Origin: Gambelia wislizenii
Taxonomy: Eukaryota > Chordata > Lepidosauria > Squamata > Crotaphytidae
Assembly: GCA_030847615.1 (NCBI GenBank)
Contig: JAUMIR010000003.1
Location: forward strand, 337,781,756 to 337,845,755
Direction: 5' to 3'
DNA: 64,000 nt
Position 1 is the first letter of the stretch; each line of letters opens with the position of its first letter. The notes under the pieces were generated by a model. It did not search any database. It saw only the letters and a program-made list of their open reading frames with translations, and was not told where the DNA came from. Below, piece by piece: positions 1 through 9,719 of this stretch. The translations under genes and the position numbers were made by a program.

Positions 1-138
1 AGGGAAGTCAATACCATGGAATCAATAGTACTTCCTTGCAAGTACATGGATATAGGACCACATCTTCTAACAAATACATGCATAAGAAACACTGCTGGAA
101 TCGTATATCAGCAACTATATTATGTAACAGGATCTTTG

Positions 139-262
139 AAGTCTCCATCAGTTGAAGTAGACTTAGCCTACAAAAGCTTGTGCTACCAACTTTCTCTCAG
201 TTAGTCTCAAAGGTGCTCCAAGATCCCTTTGAATACTGATCCAGACTAACATGGCTATGTTT
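139..262 (+). repeat. Unnamed interspersed repeat, copy 1
   Basis: This segment recurs in diverged form at 21285-21435, and again inverted at 21235-21290. Shared landmarks are AAAGCTT, then GCTACCAACTT, a TTAGTCTCAAAGGTGCT-like block, and AAGATCCCTTTG followed by ATACTGATCCAGACTAACAT. No open frame is conserved, so it is probably a non-coding interspersed repeat. I do not recognise the family. Confidence 0.5.
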
Positions 263-293
263 TTGACTTCTACATTATGTAACTTTACATATA

Positions 294-513
294 CAGTGGA
301 CTCTCCAGATCTGTGGGCTCCATATTTGTGGATTCAACCAACTGCAGAGCATCATTCCACATGCCTAAAATGGTGGTGATGTGCACAGGGACACACAGAC
401 AGAACTGCATGCATGTCTTCACCATTTAATAATATGGGACATGGCCATCCACAGTTTTGGGCATCCGTGGTGAGTGCTGGGCCTGAACCCCTGCAGATCT
501 AGAGGACCCACTG
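294..513. mobile_element. Pogo/Tigger-like MITE (220 bp)
   Basis: Terminal inverted repeats start CAGTGGACTCTCCAGATCTG on the left and, read from the right end, CAGTGGGTCCTCTAGATCTG. The element is flanked by TA on both sides (292-293 and 514-515), the target duplication of Tc1/mariner/pogo transposons. There is no coding capacity, so it is non-autonomous. Related but not identical ends occur at 27316-27569, 29071-29274 and 33868-34089. Confidence 0.8.
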
Positions 514-559
514 TACTTAGTTACATAGCAGAGATGCTAAGAAATCTGGTAAGTGAATT

Positions 560-1040
560 GTAGAGATGCCTAATAGGATATTAGTGAGAGTGACCAATCT
601 ATAATGGTGCCCAATGTACATCGAGACTGATGTGATGTGCATTGGGACCAATGCAGTGTGATCATGTTGTACATTGGGAGGAACTTCCTGACAGTAAGAG
701 CTGTTCAGCAGTGGAATGCACTGCCTCGTAGCGTGGTGGAGTCTCCTACTTTGGAGGTTTTTAAACAGACACTGGATGGCCATCTGTCGCGAGTGCTTTG
801 ATTGTGTATTCCTACATAGCAGGGGGTTGAACTAGATAGCCCCTGCACTCTCTTCCAATTCTATGATTCTACATTGGTCTCATTGTAAATTGGTTCCACT
901 GAACAATGGCCACTTTGCAGGCTCTATATGTAATAATGTAACAGCAGTCCTCTACTGGATATGGACATTATGCAACTGCCCAGTTCCAATTCCTACAGAC
1001 ATAAGTCCACTTGCAAAGATGTAACTCTCCAACGTGAATC
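560..1040. repeat. Unnamed repeat split by a CR1 insertion
   Basis: The sequence left of the CR1 fragment (560-669) and right of it (878-1040) appears to be one older repeat. It resembles 57640-57880: both have GTGCAT/ATTGGG-rich stretches followed by a GTAATGT(A)ACAGCAG motif and a GGACAT motif. No conserved frame is visible. The family is unknown. Confidence 0.4.
678..869 (+). mobile_element. CR1 LINE, 5'-truncated 3' end
   Basis: The plus strand encodes the end of the CR1 reverse-transcriptase ORF: RNFLTVRAVQQWNALP-like residues, then LEVFKQ and a stop. A short 3' UTR follows, ending in TTCTATGATTCT, the typical CR1 3' repeat. The same protein end is seen at 13553-14414. The octamer TACATTGG flanks the insertion at 670-677 and 870-877. 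The fragment is too short to be functional. Confidence 0.85.
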
Positions 1041-2044
1041 CAGCCCACAGTTTAAAAAATAAATCTCTGTATCAAATACATGTTACCAATTCCTCTGCAA
1101 GTGAAAATAAAGTGAATGCAGGAAAATACAATTATAATGAGTTAATAGAAAAGGGTTTTTTTTTTCTTTTGTAGGTGTAGACAGCTTCCACTATGTCATA
1201 AAGAGTTCATCTCAGTGGAAACACTAATAAAATACTCTTTGCAGGTATAGGCGTGGGTACAAGAAAATTAAACAGCACACTCTTATTTTGCTATACAGAC
1301 TATACAGAAGTATTATATGTGTTGATAAGCACTTATTGACATCAGTATTAGTGTTGGCAGTGATCCTAAAAGGCTTTCCTTCATGATCACTTATTTTGAT
1401 GGGTTTGCTCATTTAAGAGTTTACATTTATCAGTGAAGGATGTGTAATCAGGCTTTATGGAGACATTATAGTGGAAGAAGGAAGAAATCAGTTTTGGAGG
1501 AATGTCGTGCTTTCTTTCTGAAGTGAGAGGCAAAATATTTCATATTAAATGTTTTTGTTGTAAAATAAAAACAGAAAAATGTGTCTTATTGCACCCGCTA
1601 TCCTCCACATATGATCCATTTCTTTTTGCCATGATTATTATTTATTGATTTCTTAGTAATCCATAAAGCGTTCAAAAACGGAATGTAGAGAACATTAAGA
1701 TGTGATCCATTTCTTCTATAGATTATAATCACTCTTGCTCCATCTAGTACATTTCCTTCAGTTTCCTTTGGCCTGAGACAATATTTCTTCCAGAAACATG
1801 TAGATTCCATTCTCTAGGATTTTATAAATATGCAGCTTGGCTGGCCTTTGTTCCCCCTTACTGTTATATTTTAAGGCCAAACAAGGTGGAATGCTAAATC
1901 TGTGAGATTGCATTTAGTGTGCTTAAGTTTTTTTTCCTTTCTAAATAAGATTGCAGCAGGAGAGTCAGTATTAGAACTGTAGTGAGGACTAGTAATCCCC
2001 TCCCATTTCTGTGATACAAATGAACATTGCCCTCCTCCCAAATT
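1041..2044. other. No gene recognised; AT-rich
   Basis: AT-rich sequence with only short, unconserved frames. It includes a T-run near 1157-1170. I see no repeat family or gene. Confidence 0.5.
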
Positions 2045-2235
2045 AGTGTTGCCAAACCTCAGGGTCTCGTCCTGAGTCTCCAGTTTTCATGATAATCTCC
2101 AAACAGTAGACAAGAGTATAAATTCTTCAGTTTTTATCAGTTCAGTTCTAGGAAAGATGAAACAGTTGTGTGCAAAATTCCAATTCACCTTGTAGAGCAG
2201 CAGCTTGCTCTAGTTTGCAAGGATTAACTGATGAG
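2045..2235 (+). repeat. Unnamed interspersed repeat, copy 1 of 2
   Basis: Aligns by eye with 39495-39680. Both carry the ordered landmarks CTGAGT, TCCAGTTTTCA, a GACAAG(A/G)G block, TTCTAGG/CTCTAGG, TGTGCAAA, and a GTAGAGCAGCAG-TTGCT block. It is non-coding. I do not recognise the family; TIRs are not obvious. Confidence 0.5.
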
Positions 2236-3019
2236 CTAACCATGACATATCCCATCAGGGTCCAGGTTTCCGCAAACCCTCCAGTCAGCCACTGCAGCTC
2301 TAAGTCACCCAGGTGGCCGCTCCAGGAGATCTCAGACCAAAGTCTCATGATGTCAAGGCACCAGATTTTGGTCAAAGTCTCATAGGAGTTATAATCCTGC
2401 GGGACTTTGAGCAAGAACTGAGTAGACATATAAAGACCTGCCCACATGGTCAGTGGTTTTTTTGGCTGAACCTTTCACATCTACCTTCTGGCAAGTAGGC
2501 TAGATTAAGTTATTCTTACCCTGTGTCCCTAAGTAGGTGAAAGGGAATAATACCCACATTTCACTTTGATCTAGAAACAGCTCCTTTAGCTTAATTTCCA
2601 AACAGGAAAATACATTCTGTCTGTGTTTGAAAAACAAGCTGTGATGCATAAAGCTGAATGTTATCACCAGGGACCCTCACTAGGTGTCACGTTTTGGCCT
2701 GGAAACCTCAGGATCTGGGACGATCTTGAAATGGCAACTCTATTCCAAACTGACACAAGACCTTGGAATGAAGCTTTTATTACTCCCAATCAAAGCTGGT
2801 GGCAAGCATGGTTGGATCCTGCATGCTCCTATTATAGCAAAAAAGAATTACATATTGAGGTTGCAATCTCACACCCATTATTCAATGGCCAGAGGATCTT
2901 AACTGCTTTATCTATGTACACACATTTGTTTAAGGTGCCAAATCTAAGCAGATTTTTTTTTCATATGACCAGATTATATTAATGTATATGCCTATCCCTC
3001 AATTATATCCTATGTATTT
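2236..3019. other. No gene recognised
   Basis: The longest frame (2623-2982, 119 codons) has no recognisable domain, low-complexity Trp/Leu usage and no codon bias that would suggest a gene. Treated as chance. Confidence 0.45.
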
Positions 3020-4000
3020 CCAGTTTCCCACACAGAAGCAGCTCTGCAGCGCCTAACATCCTGCTTCGCAACAGCTGCAGAGCTGTTTGGGCTGGAAGTC
3101 AATGGAAGAAAACGGAAGTTCTTTACCAGCCTGCACCACAGGACGAACACCATCATCCCCACATTGCCATCGGCAAATCTGTGTTTAAGTCCATTCAGCA
3201 GTTCACTTATCTGGGAAGCATCATCTCCTCAGATGCCAAGATTGACAAAGAGATCGATCACAGATTAGCAAAGGCATATAGTGTATTTGGAAGACTTTAC
3301 AAAAGAGTCTGTAGTAATAAACACCTGAGGCAAAGCACAATAATTAATGTGCATAGAACCATTGTACTGTCTACTCTTCTTTACAGGTCTGAAACATGGG
3401 TCACCTATCGCCACCACTTACGACTCCTCGAACGCTTTCATCAGCGCCGTATACGAACAATCCTAAATATACGCTGGACTGACTATGTGACGAATGTTGC
3501 TGTCCTTGAGCAAGCAAGGATCACCAGCATTGAGGCCATGATGCTGAGAACACAGCTGCGTTGGGCAGGGCACGTTTCTAGGATGGAGGACCATTGCCTC
3601 CCAAAAATAGTACTCTACGGTGAACTCGCCATGGGTCAGTGTAAGAGGGGTGCTCCAAAAAAGCGATACAAGGACTCCCTGAAACAGCATCTCAGGCTCG
3701 GCCAAATTGATCATCAACAATGGTCCGCCCTGGCCTCAAATCGGGAGGCATGGAGATGCACTATCCACAATGCTGAACCTTATTTGAGAACTCATGCCTT
3801 ACCAGTCTTGAAGAGAAACAACAATGCAGAAAGAATCACAACCCGGAAACATCACCCAAGGAGACCTTCTGCTGTGCTTTCTGCAACCGGACTTGTTTAT
3901 CTCGGATTGTCCTTTTTAGTCATCAGCGCGCATGCAGAAAGCATGGGATGAGTCCTTCCTGAATCTTCGTTTGCGAAGAAAAGCCAAAGAGATTTCCAGT
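3020..4000 (+). pseudogene. LINE ORF2 C-terminal relic (RT thumb region to zinc finger)
   Basis: This is the C-terminal part of a non-LTR retrotransposon reverse-transcriptase protein. The longest frame is 3181-3951. It contains the TYLGSIISSD motif, followed by a LRWAGHVSRMEDHCLPK block and a basic KRGAPKKRYKDSLKQHL block, all characteristic of RT C-terminal regions in several LINE clades. A preceding frame (from 3022, ATEAA-to-LEVNGRK) is joined by a frameshift near 3110. A second shift near 3880 puts a C-terminal finger in another frame (CAFC, then HQRAC, ending near 3954). No catalytic RT or endonuclease domain remains, so this is a 5'-truncated dead copy. Two shorter copies of the same family lie at 32757-33292 (minus) and 34874-35016 (plus). 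The clade is not certain. Confidence 0.85.
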
Positions 4001-4039
4001 TTCCCTACTTTTCCCTCTCTTCCTTTTCCCCCTCACTAC

Positions 4040-4430
4040 AGTCCAATTACCCTTTAAAAACGAGTTAATATCCCACCATTCTCCCAATGTAGGACCCATG
4101 GTGGCTTACATTATAGATTAAATCAAAGTGCAGTTAAGCGCAATCATTATAATAAAAAGTTAAAAGCCATCCCATTAAAACAGTACTAATTTAAAACAGC
4201 TTTAAATCTTTAAAGCACAACGATGAGAATAAAAGTACACATCCCATTAAAAGACTCTTTTGCAACAATAAGTTAATGGCCAAAAATCAGTCTAAATAAA
4301 AATGGCAGAAGGAGAGCAGAGAGGGGGCTAGGCTAGATTCCTGTGGGAAAGAGTTCCGCAGCCTGGGATCAGCCACCAGGAAGGCATGTGTCTGTGACAG
4401 TGCGTGGTTTTTGTTTTGTTTATTTCCTCC
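4040..4430 (-). mobile_element. L2-like LINE 3' end
   Basis: On the minus strand the segment reads through the end of an L2-like RT protein (RNSFPQES-LAPSLLSF-like residues around 4310-4350). It then continues into an AT-rich 3' UTR and a tail resembling CCATGGGTCC..GGGAGAATGGTGGGATAT. The same tail is present on the plus strand at 7165-7292, 12935-13122 and 52930-53098. Frames are broken. Confidence 0.6.
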
Positions 4431-4449
4431 CCCCACCTGCCCACCCCCC

Positions 4450-5826
4450 CAGGCCTGCCATGTTGCCCCTTAGCCGCCTTGGAAAGGCCGGGGAAGGCGG
4501 TGGGCAGGCGAGAGTCTGCCTGGCCTCTCCCCAGCCTTCCTGAGGGGCTCCGAGGCTTTGAAGCCCCGGAGCCGCCTCGAAAAGGCCAGGAAAGGCAGAG
4601 GGTGGGTGGGAATCTGCCCGGCCTCTCCCTGGCCTTCCTGAGGGGGCTCCGAGGCTTCAAAGCCCCTGAAGAACCTTGGAAACACTGGGAAAGGTGGTGG
4701 GCAGGCTGGACTCTGCCCAGACTCTCCCTGGCCTTCCCGAGGGGGCTCCGAGGCTTCAAAGCCCCGGAGCTGCCTTGGGGAGGACAGGGAAGGCAGCAGG
4801 AGGAAGGGAGGGACTCTGCCTGGCCTCTCCCCGGCCTTCCCGAGGGAGCTCCAAGGCTTCGAACCCCTGGAGCTGCCTCAGAAAGGCCAGGGAAAGCGGC
4901 GGGCGGGTGGGAGGGCCTCTCCCCGGTCTTCCTGAGGGGGTTCCAAGGCTTTGAAGCCCCAGAGCTGCCTCAGAAAGGCTGGGGAATGCAGTGGGTGGGA
5001 GTCTCCGTGGCCTCTCCCCAGCCTTCCCGAGAGGGCTCCAGGGTTTCGAAGCCCCGGAGCTGCCTTGGAGAGGCCGGGAAAGGCGACAGGCAGGCAGGAG
5101 TCTCCCCACCCTCTCCCCGGCCTTGATGAGGGGGCTCCAAGGCTTCGAAGCCCTGGAGCCACCTCAGAAAGGCCAGGGAAGGCAGTGGGCAGGTGGGCAG
5201 GAGTCTCCCCAGCCTTCCCGAGGGGGCTCCAGGGCTTTGAAGCCCCGGAGCTGCCTCGGAAAGGCCGGGGAAGGCAGTGGGAGGGAGTCTGCCCAGCCTC
5301 TCCCTGGCCTTCCCAAGGGGGCTCCAGGGCTTTGAAACCCCAGAGCTGCCTCGGGAAGGCCGGAGAAGGCAACAGGAGGGCGGGAGGGAGCCTGGCCGGC
5401 CTCTCCCCCGGCTTCCCAAAGGGGCTCTGGGGATTGAGAGCCCCATATAGCCTCTTCAGGAAGGTTGGGAGGGTGGAGGGAGCGCGGCTTAGAGGCTTTT
5501 CAGCCACCCCCATTCTCCCAAAGCTGCAACAAGGCTTAGAAAGCTGAATAGTGCCTTTTGGAAGGGTGGAGGTGGGGACTAAAAAGCTCCTTTCTCACCA
5601 ACTCCCCACTCTCCCGGGGCTTGGCTCTCCCCCCACCCCAAATGGAGCTAAGCTCCAGGAGAGCAGGGAGTTGGGCACCTGGCTTGCTCAGCAAGCACTC
5701 CGTTAAAATCAGCTGCTTTCCCTTGAGTGGGAGGGAGAGAAGCTGATTTAAATGGGGTGCTTGCTGAGCAAACCGCGAATAATCAAAACCGCGAGAGTGA
5801 AAGCTGTGAATGTGGAGGGGCAACTG
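4450..5826. mobile_element. Pogo/Tigger-like element with GC-rich hairpin array (array A)
   Basis: The right end is clear: CGAATAATCAAAACCGCG...GTGAATGTGGAGGGGCAACTG at 5776-5826, followed by TA. This end closely matches the right end of the element at 42056-43657. No matching left TIR was found, so the left side is truncated or rearranged, next to the L2-like tail. The interior is an array of about ten units (see 4480-5480). It encodes nothing convincing. Confidence 0.65.
4480..5480. repeat. GC-rich tandem array of about 97-bp dyad units
   Basis: The marker GCCTTCC (and variants) recurs at about 4534, 4632, 4731, 4834, 4926, 5021, 5120, 5212, 5307 and 5410, giving spacings of 92-103 bp. Each unit has dyad symmetry centred on GGCTTYGAAGCC, flanked by CTCCGAGG/CCCCGGAG and GGCCTTCC/GGAAAGGCC arms, so it could fold as a hairpin. 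Long open frames occur on both strands in several frames. That is expected of GC-rich repeats with few stops and is not evidence of genes. Confidence 0.85.
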
Positions 5827-6172
5827 TATACATTTATGTTATTTAAACAATAAATATCGTGAAATAATGTTTTTTCCTCAAAGTGACACACCACCTGAGT
5901 TATGCTCAGTTTTTTGGCGAAGTTTGTACACCAAGCTCAAAAGGTTGCCCATCACTGAGCGATCCAGTTAACTGCTGACTGGAATACAATAGAGACATCA
6001 TATAACATGAGTCTTAAAAGAATGTTACTGTTTGTCCATACACTTCCAGTCTGATTTCAAGGTTCTTGTGATGATATTTAAAGCCCCAAGTTGCTTGGGA
6101 CCTCAGTACTTGAGGGAGTGCCTCTCTATATATATGCTGAGTTCTGCCATGGGGGATCCTTTGTGTCCCACT

Positions 6173-6352
6173 TAGGGTGGCCAGATTGAAAACTGGAGAT
6201 GATCCCTGTATGTTTAATGGCTATGGAGAAGATGGGATTTCAGCAGGTGTTGCCTGTCATACAACTAACAAGCAAAACCTGCTGAAATTTCCTCTTCTAC
6301 ACAACCATTAAAGGTGCAGGGGCTGTCTTCAGTTTTCACTCTGGCAACCCCA
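6173..6352. mobile_element. hAT-like MITE (180 bp)
   Basis: Imperfect TIRs: TAGGGTGGCCAGATTGAAAA on the left and, from the right end, TGGGGTTGCCAGAGTGAAAA. Flanking octamers are GTCCCACT (6165-6172) and GTCCCACC (6353-6360), 7 of 8 identical and consistent with a hAT 8-bp duplication. Most of the element is an imperfect inverted repeat (for example TTTCAGCAGGT opposite ACCTGCTGAAA). It has no coding capacity and is inserted in an L2-like LINE. Confidence 0.7.
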
Positions 6353-6573
6353 GTCCCACCAGTAAGGTCAAGACTGTGTGAAGAGATAGCTGTGAAACCC
6401 CAGTTGTGAAATGCCCTTCTCTTGGATGCTCGATTGACACCAATGCTAGCTTCATTTATGTAAAGGTTAATACAAATCTGTTTACTGATGCTTTGGGGCC
6501 TAACTGGTTTACTCCAAAATGTTTATGAATTTGGTTTTAAACTGTTTTAACCTTTCTAACCTGTTTTAACTTA

Positions 6574-7149
6574 GGAGATTTTCAGACGTCCTAAAAAATG
6601 CTTGACAGGGATAACAGGAGATCACCAAAGGGCTCTCTTTTCAGACGCCGCTGTACCTGTCTTGCCTTCCTCTCATGCTCCCTCCATTCCATCCGGGGGT
6701 TTTTTTATTGGTGGCTTAAGCCATCAATAGATCACCCGTTCCATTTCTGAGAGGGAATCACAGGCTTGATGCCAGCTATGGTTGGAGGTCCCTGCCAAAG
6801 ACTTTCGGGTGCGATCGGGACATAAAGGTGACACCCTTTCCCCCACTCCCCGGGTTCCTTGTATTTTTTAAGCTTTGTTTTTGTGCTTGTGGTAACTTTT
6901 CTTTCTTTAATTTTTTTAAAAATTTCCCCTGTGCTTGTTCTCTCATGAGAATGGCCTGGGATTTCAAATAAGGAAGTGAATACAGCTCCATGTGAGATGT
7001 ATTCACTTTCTGGACTGCTGGAGGGAGGGAGAGCCATTTCTGTCTCTCTTTTAAGGTAAGCCTGATTTTTTTTTAACAGGGACAGGAGTGGGATGGGAAA
7101 TAGCTAGTGAGATGGGGATGCTATATATGGTCCCCATCTGAAAATCTCC
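6574..7149. mobile_element. Harbinger-like MITE, GGAGATTTTCAGAC ends
   Basis: Ends are GGAGATTTTCAGACG and, from the right, GGAGATTTTCAGATG. Flanking trinucleotides are TTA and TTG, compatible with a diverged 3-bp duplication of PIF/Harbinger type. The interior includes a TGGCTTAAGCCATCAAT palindrome. That palindrome is shared in related form with 44559-44580 and the region near 57400. Part of the interior is homologous to 24290-25530. It has no coding frame and splits the L2-like LINE. Confidence 0.65.
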
Positions 7150-7292
7150 TTGTTAATGCAACCAACATATTTTTTAGAATTTATTGTTTTAAATTGTTTT
7201 GTATATTGATCTTACTTGTAGGCCACCATGAGATTTTGTGATCTCATGATATAGGGTAGGATATAACTATTTAAATAAATAAATAAATGATT

Positions 7293-8690
7293 TTGAGGGC
7301 AACTAAAATGTATTGTTTTGCTGCACGAAGGTTAAGCAAACCGAGTCACGCCTCCTGGAGCAATATCTAGATTGGAACACAATTATTCTTCAGACTCTGA
7401 ATTTTACAAGTCAGGTTTCAACTCCAGAAATGTACACAAAAAGTTAGGAGTTGCCTACAAAAACAAGTGTGAATTTGTGTTAATCTTTATGTGTTTTTTA
7501 AAAGATTCACAGACTGACGAGGAAATTGGACAGAAAAGACATATGACTGATTTGTCTGTTCCTAGTAGTAACAACACCTTTTAATGTGGTTCTGTCCATG
7601 GTGACTAGATGGCCTTGAATAGAGAAAGAGAAGATGAGTTGATAGTAAAGGCAAGCAGGCAGAAAAGAACAGTCATGAGGGAAGGAAAGAGCTCTACAGA
7701 TTGTTGGCTGTATATAATACACATATTTTATGAGGACTAGGAACCATTTTTTTTAAAAAAATGAAGGCAATCATGATCTCTACAAATAGAGTGGCTAAAG
7801 GATATGCACATATCATTGGCAAATGTATAGTTTATTATTAATCCTTTGCTGAATGTATTCTCTCTCTGTGTGAGAGAGAAAGAGACAGCGGATAATTTAA
7901 GAATTACAAAATGACATTGTACGGGAATCTGAAACATTCTGCTTTTAAAATTATAGATTTAGTATGGGGGACTGCAGTACTATAAAACATTCAGTGAATT
8001 ATGCCACTTTCATCTGGGTCAAAGAAAGACCCGTGAAAGGCTTTAGAATTATTTCTCTAGGTTAATGACAAAAGAGATGCATTAATGTCTCTATTCTTGG
8101 ACTGGGCTACATCCTGAGAAAGTGCTGAATGGCAACAAATGTTTTAGATTTAGTAGTGCTAGAACTTTGCTTAACTCCTTCTAGATGCAATAATAGAATA
8201 AAATACTACACTTCCAAGACTATAAAGCACTAGTGGAGGTATGCATGCTTAAGGATGGACAACTCTGTCAATTTCATTTCTCTAAACTTTGATAATTTGT
8301 ACAATCTTGAGAAATTTAAAATGCCATGCCATTTGTGTGTATATTTCTCCTAATTCAAGCATATCTGTATGCAGTTTTGAATAACAAATACACTTTACAG
8401 GCAATTTTCAAAGTTTCAAAGTTCAGCTTCACATATTGGTTCATAAGTACAAAATAAGTTAACTTTGCATTTAAAAAGAAGAGGGAATGATGGGCAGCCT
8501 TGATGTGCTCCTTTTGTAATTTCATATGGTTTTGTTTTTTCCACCAGTAATGATTATTTGTGCTTGTTGTGTCTGATATATAGCATCTATCCATTTATAA
8601 AAATGTTCACCGATCTACATTCTCCCCTCTATCTGCCTTTTAAAGGTTTTTTTTCCTTCCCACTGTTGGGTTCTTGTACTATTTGCCTTG
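7293..8690. other. No gene recognised
   Basis: AT-rich, with only short frames and no recognisable repeat family by eye. Confidence 0.5.
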
Positions 8691-9312
8691 TTGTCTGTAT
8701 AACGTTTGGGCTATTACATATATCCAGCATTTGATGAACTCCTGCCCTCAGGAATACTGCCTCCCTATCCCACATAACTCAGTTTAAAGCCCTCCTGATC
8801 AGCTTTTTAAGACTCTTAACAAACATCTTCTACCAACTGCTGTGAGGTGCAACCCATCCATTGCTAGAAGTCCACCTCCTTGAAACTACACACTATGGTC
8901 CAGGAAGCCAAACCATTCCCAGTGGCACCTTCTATGGAGCCAGTTGTCCACCTCCATTATTTTTCTCTTCCCTCCTGGGCTGTGCCCTTTCATTGGAAGG
9001 ACAGATGAAATGACTACCTGTGCATCCAAGTTCTTCAGCTTCCTGCCTAGAACCTCATAATCCTTCGTGATATTCTGAATGCTATGCCTTGCAGTATCAT
9101 TGGTTCCCATGTGGACCAAAAGGGAGGGATCACGGTCAGTTGGCTTGACGAATTTTGTTAGTTTCTCTGTTACATCATGGATTTTTGCCCCAGGGAGACA
9201 GCTCATCTCTCTAGATACCTTATCAGGCAAACTACTGATTCTGTACCCCTCAGAATGGAGGACTGGCAGAGGCCAAAGGGATATCTGCACCAACATTCTA
9301 TTAATATGCTAG
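8691..9312 (-). pseudogene. CR1 LINE ORF1 relic, SGNH/GDSL esterase domain
   Basis: The minus strand (open frame 9296-8886) encodes part of the esterase-like domain found in CR1 ORF1 proteins. It has CLPGAKIHDV at residues 34-43 and the conserved HMGTNDT block at residues 62-68, followed by QVVISSVLP. In the family this domain is an SGNH hydrolase whose role in retrotransposition is thought to involve lipid or RNP interaction. Beyond a shift near 8880 the minus strand continues with FVKSLKKLIRRALN and a stop (about 8770-8820), which looks like the ORF1 C-terminus. The N-terminal catalytic Ser block is absent and the frame is broken, so it is a relic. Confidence 0.75.
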
Positions 9313-9440
9313 CCAATCAGTTTCCCATGGAAAGCCAGTAGGACATGAGTGCAGTGGCACCCTTCATCTCACTGATGAGATGTGTAACTGATACAGAGAG
9401 GTGTACTCCCTTCTTCTGATGGGGGCGGGAAGGACAGACG

Positions 9441-9719
9441 TATTTATTTATTTATTTATTTATCTAGGTATTTATACCCTGCTCTCCAGCCACAAAGGCT
9501 CCCAGAGTGGCTTAAAAATTGTTAAACAACTTTACACATCTACACTGCATTAAGCAGTTTCCAATGTGTGTTAGCTAATTGCCCCCACAAGCCAGGTACT
9601 CATTTTACCAACCTACGAAAGGATGAAAGGCTGAGTGAACCTTGGAGACCTTGGGATCAAACTTGCAATGTTGTGGCTGCAGTACAGGCATTTAACCACT
9701 GCACCACCATATCACAGCT
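9441..9719 (-). mobile_element. tRNA-derived SINE (Sauria-SINE-like), copy 1
   Basis: On the minus strand the element starts with a tRNA-like head: GGTGGTGCAGTGGTTAAATG (A-box-like), then GCAAGTTTGATCCC (B-box-like). A body follows that ends in a LINE-like tail, GAGCAGGGTATAAATACCT plus (TAAA)n. The same element is at 18791-19050 in the same orientation. These SINEs are transcribed by RNA polymerase III and mobilised by a LINE; the tail suggests an L2/RTE partner (inference). Confidence 0.8.

Larger units (their letters stand above)
6060..7292 (+). mobile_element. L2-like LINE 3' region, interrupted by two MITEs
   Basis: The plus strand reads FKVLVMIFKA..LGPQYLRECLS from about 6060. After the insertion at 6173-6352 it continues with NALLLDARLTPMLASF-like residues. 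This is the C-terminal region of an L2-like reverse-transcriptase ORF, with stops. The 3' UTR is interrupted at 6574-7149 by a second MITE. It resumes at 7150 and ends with an ATATAACTATTTAAATAAATAAAT tail. The LINE is the oldest layer here. Confidence 0.65.

Noticed and set aside
2623..2982. 119-codon frame
   Set aside because: No domain, no homologue recognised, composition consistent with chance.
4404..5547. Many 100-240 codon open frames on both strands (also 28015-29060 and 42129-43340)
   Set aside because: They overlap in all phases, have Pro/Arg/Gly/Ala-rich repetitive composition and coincide exactly with GC-rich hairpin arrays; stop codons are simply rare in such sequence.
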